Source: Chara braunii
Lineage: Eukaryota > Streptophyta > Charophyceae > Charales > Characeae
Assembly: GCA_003427395.1 (NCBI GenBank)
Contig: BFEA01000182.1
Coordinates: 1,203,166-1,235,005 of the forward strand
Length of the DNA stretch: 31,840 nucleotides
Direction: 5' to 3'
The first letter of the stretch is position 1. The number at the start of each line of letters is the position of its first letter. This document shows positions 30,536-31,840 of this stretch, in pieces. The notes below the pieces were generated by a model. That model was not told the origin of the DNA, searched no databases, and saw only the letters and a list, made by a program, of their open reading frames with translations. Both the position numbers and the translations under genes were made by a program.

Positions 30536-30990
30536 ACTCGTATTGGAAGTTGAAAGGGCTAGTTTTGGAACGAGTGCATCTGAGAGGGGTAGTTTTGGAA
30601 GTCGTACATCTGAGCGGGGTAGTGGCCTAAATTTGGAAGTTGTACATCTGAGCGGGCTAGTTTGGCAGTCGTGCGTCTGAGCGCGCTAGTTTTGGAAGTT
30701 GTACATCTGAGCCCGCTAGTTTTGGAAGTTGTACATCTGAGCGGGCTAGTCTTGGAAGGGTTAGTTGCAGAAATACCCGGTTTTCACTGTTTGCTGGCCG
30801 GTTTCCACTGTTTGCCGGCAAATACACACGTCTGTTCGGAGGGTGTATTTCCCGTGAAACAGTAGAAAACGGGTATTTATGCAATTATAGCTTGGAAGGT
30901 GTACATATGAGCGGGCTAGTTTGGGGATTCTTACGTCTTTGTGGGCTAGTTTTGGACGTTTCTTACACCTGAGCGGGCTATCTTTTCTGG
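30536..30990 (+). repeat. Minisatellite with GGAAGTTGTACATCTGAGCG units
   Basis: Units of about 35-38 bp with TTTTGGAAGTTGTACATCTG, then AGCGGGCTAG, run from about 30550 to 30760 (six or more copies) and again from about 30890 to 30985. An inverted-repeat element (30764-30884) splits the array. Confidence 0.85.
30761..30887. mobile_element. Small inverted-repeat element (about 120 bp) inside the minisatellite
   Basis: Ends TTGCAGAAATACCCGG... (from 30765) and ...CGGGTATTTATGCAA (to 30884) are inverted copies for about 28 bp with small differences (TTTTCACTGTTT against AAACAGTAGAAAA). TTA lies on both sides (30761-30763 and 30885-30887), fitting a 3-bp TTA target duplication as in PIF/Harbinger-type MITEs, though one unpaired G sits at the left edge. 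Confidence 0.6.
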
Positions 30991-31024
30991 AACTCACCCT
31001 AAAAGTGAAACATGCATACACAGG

Positions 31025-31096
31025 AAACTTGAAACGTGGCTGCCCCCCCGCCCAACCCCCCTCTAAAACAAACAAAAAAAAAAAACTTGAAACGTG
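31025..31096 (+). mobile_element. 44-bp tail-like insertion with 14-bp target duplication
   Basis: AAACTTGAAACGTG occurs at 31025-31038 and 31083-31096. The insert (31039-31082) is a C-rich run, then CTCTAAAACAAAC and a poly(A). It looks like a target-primed insertion that kept almost only the RNA tail. Confidence 0.6.
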
Positions 31097-31294
31097 CCCG
31101 CTGTTCTCACTATGTCTATCATGCCATGCAAGTAATATCCAATAAGTTGGGGTCGATTGGTTTTCGTGACACTTCAAAAAATAAACAATTGTAAAGTTTG
31201 AGGTGAAGAACCACTACTGGTATGCGACTCATGTGATCGCCATTTCTATGATTGCTTTCTTTGTTTGTTTGTTTTTCTCTTTCTGGTGCTGCAG

Positions 31295-31327
31295 GCCTCC
31301 CCGTCCTCTCGCGGAGTTTGAAGGCTG
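31295..31327 (+). CDS. Exon 2 (33 nt) of the candidate plastid-targeted gene
   Basis: Bounded by GTGCTGCAG upstream and GTGAGT downstream, both good plant splice signals. It is 33 nt and phase 1 on both sides, so it can be skipped without frame loss. Joined to exon 1 it reads GLPVLSRSLKA, a basic end typical of the transit-peptide region. Exon 3 is not found before the window ends. The acceptor-like CCCTGCTTCAG at 31748 leads into TG-rich repeat and is unlikely to be it. Confidence 0.5.
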
Positions 31328-31770
31328 GTGAGTAGACATCGTCTTCTTTTCCCTGGTTTTCATTTGCCGTAAAAAAGTCGATTCTTTCTCTTTTTCTTGG
31401 CTCCTTGACCTTTGCTCTGTTCTCTTCTCTGGGAACCGTCAGACCTGTTCCTCGTCAGCGGACAAGTTCTCCCCCATCATCTTGCTGTTCTAGATCGTGC
31501 ATCCCTTTTCAAGTAATCTCTCCGCATGGTGTAGAGAGAGCGGGCAAATCCTAAACTCAAACCACGAGCATTTCTATGCACAGAGCACAAAAAGCTACCC
31601 TCTCTCTCTCTCTCTCTTTGGTTTTGTTCTTGTTCAGTTTGTGTACGTCTTTCTCATCTCTCATTTCGTTTTTGATCTCCCACTTCTCTCCTTCCATTTT
31701 CTTCTTCCTGTTCTCTCTCATATCGTTCTTCTTTTTCCCCTGCTTCAGTGACATGGAGGATGCCGATTTC
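31328..31770 (+). other. Start of intron 2, pyrimidine-rich
   Basis: CT-rich sequence with a (CT)n run at about 31600-31618. Frames are Ser/Leu/Phe-rich low-complexity products. No exon supported. Confidence 0.45.
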
Positions 31771-31840
31771 GGAATGTGTGGTGTGTGGGATGTGTGGGGT
31801 GTGGGGTGTGGGGTGTGGCGTGTGGGGTGGGGGTGTGTGT
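31771..31840 (+). repeat. GTGTGGG minisatellite at the window end
   Basis: Short units of TGTGGGG/TGTGTGG type run to the end of the window. The strand is G-rich with several GGGG groups close together, so quadruplex formation is plausible. It does not match the plant telomere unit TTTAGGG. Confidence 0.8.

Larger units (their letters stand above)
27479..31294 (+). other. Intron 1 of the candidate host gene, repeat-filled
   Basis: GTTAGT donor at 27479 and a pyrimidine-rich TTTTTCTCTTTCTGGTGCTGCAG acceptor region ending at 31294, read in two parts; 3,816 bp. It holds a CT microsatellite, a 45-G run, two minisatellites, two palindromic MITEs, an inverted-repeat element and four poly(A)-ended insertions. 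No other gene is recognised inside it. Confidence 0.5.

Noticed and set aside
31141-31155. Further CC-AATAAGTT-GG hairpin resembling the LTR array
   Set aside because: Single, two-pair stem, outside the element and without the ~60-bp context; probably chance.
31771-31840. Telomeric repeat at the window end
   Set aside because: Units are GTGTGGG/TGTGGGG variants, not TTTAGGG, and the region looks like an intronic minisatellite.
1-31840. CRISPR array, prokaryotic operon or phage genes
   Set aside because: The ~60-bp repeats are LTR hairpins with related spacers, not identical repeats with unique spacers, and no cas-like or bacterial gene structure is present.

Overview
The window looks like nuclear DNA of a large, repeat-rich streptophyte genome (charophyte alga or land plant). 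Three things suggest this: (i) an LTR retrotransposon whose primer-binding site matches the 3' end of plant tRNA-Asp; (ii) a candidate gene start at 27364 that resembles a plastid transit peptide and is split by GT-AG introns; (iii) abundant GA/CT/TA microsatellites and assembly gaps (226 N at 18042-18267, one N at 27685). The genus cannot be fixed from sequence alone; a Chara-like alga is my guess. No prokaryotic gene organisation is present.

Layout. 1-1384: microsatellites and duplicated spacer segments. 1385-24783: one Ty3/gypsy-type LTR retrotransposon of about 23.4 kb with LTRs of about 3.3 kb and a possible 4-bp target duplication (CCGT). Its internal order is PBS, leader, gag (CCHC knuckle), protease, reverse transcriptase/RNase H, integrase, then a second gag-like reading frame with a coiled coil and its own CCHC knuckle, then about 6.8 kb without clear coding. 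Every coding module carries in-frame stops or frameshifts, so the copy is dead by itself. 24784-27363: flanking DNA with a SINE nested inside a MITE (25549-26235), then the probable promoter and 5' UTR of a host gene. 27364-31327: exon 1, a 3.8-kb intron and a 33-nt exon 2 of that gene. The intron holds palindromic MITEs, three poly(A) retroposon insertions with 11-16 bp target duplications, a 44-bp tail-like insertion, and two minisatellites.

The most unusual signal is in the LTRs. About 40 short hairpins share an almost invariant 7-nt loop, ATAAGTT, while their stems differ from unit to unit yet stay self-complementary. They recur every ~60 bp, in a six-hairpin set repeated every ~380 bp. 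The same array, more diverged, continues for ~0.65 kb upstream of the 3' LTR. I know of no described element with this design and treat it as the main candidate for a new structured RNA or DNA system.

All positions and motifs were read by eye. Family assignments rest on recognisable motifs, not on searches.
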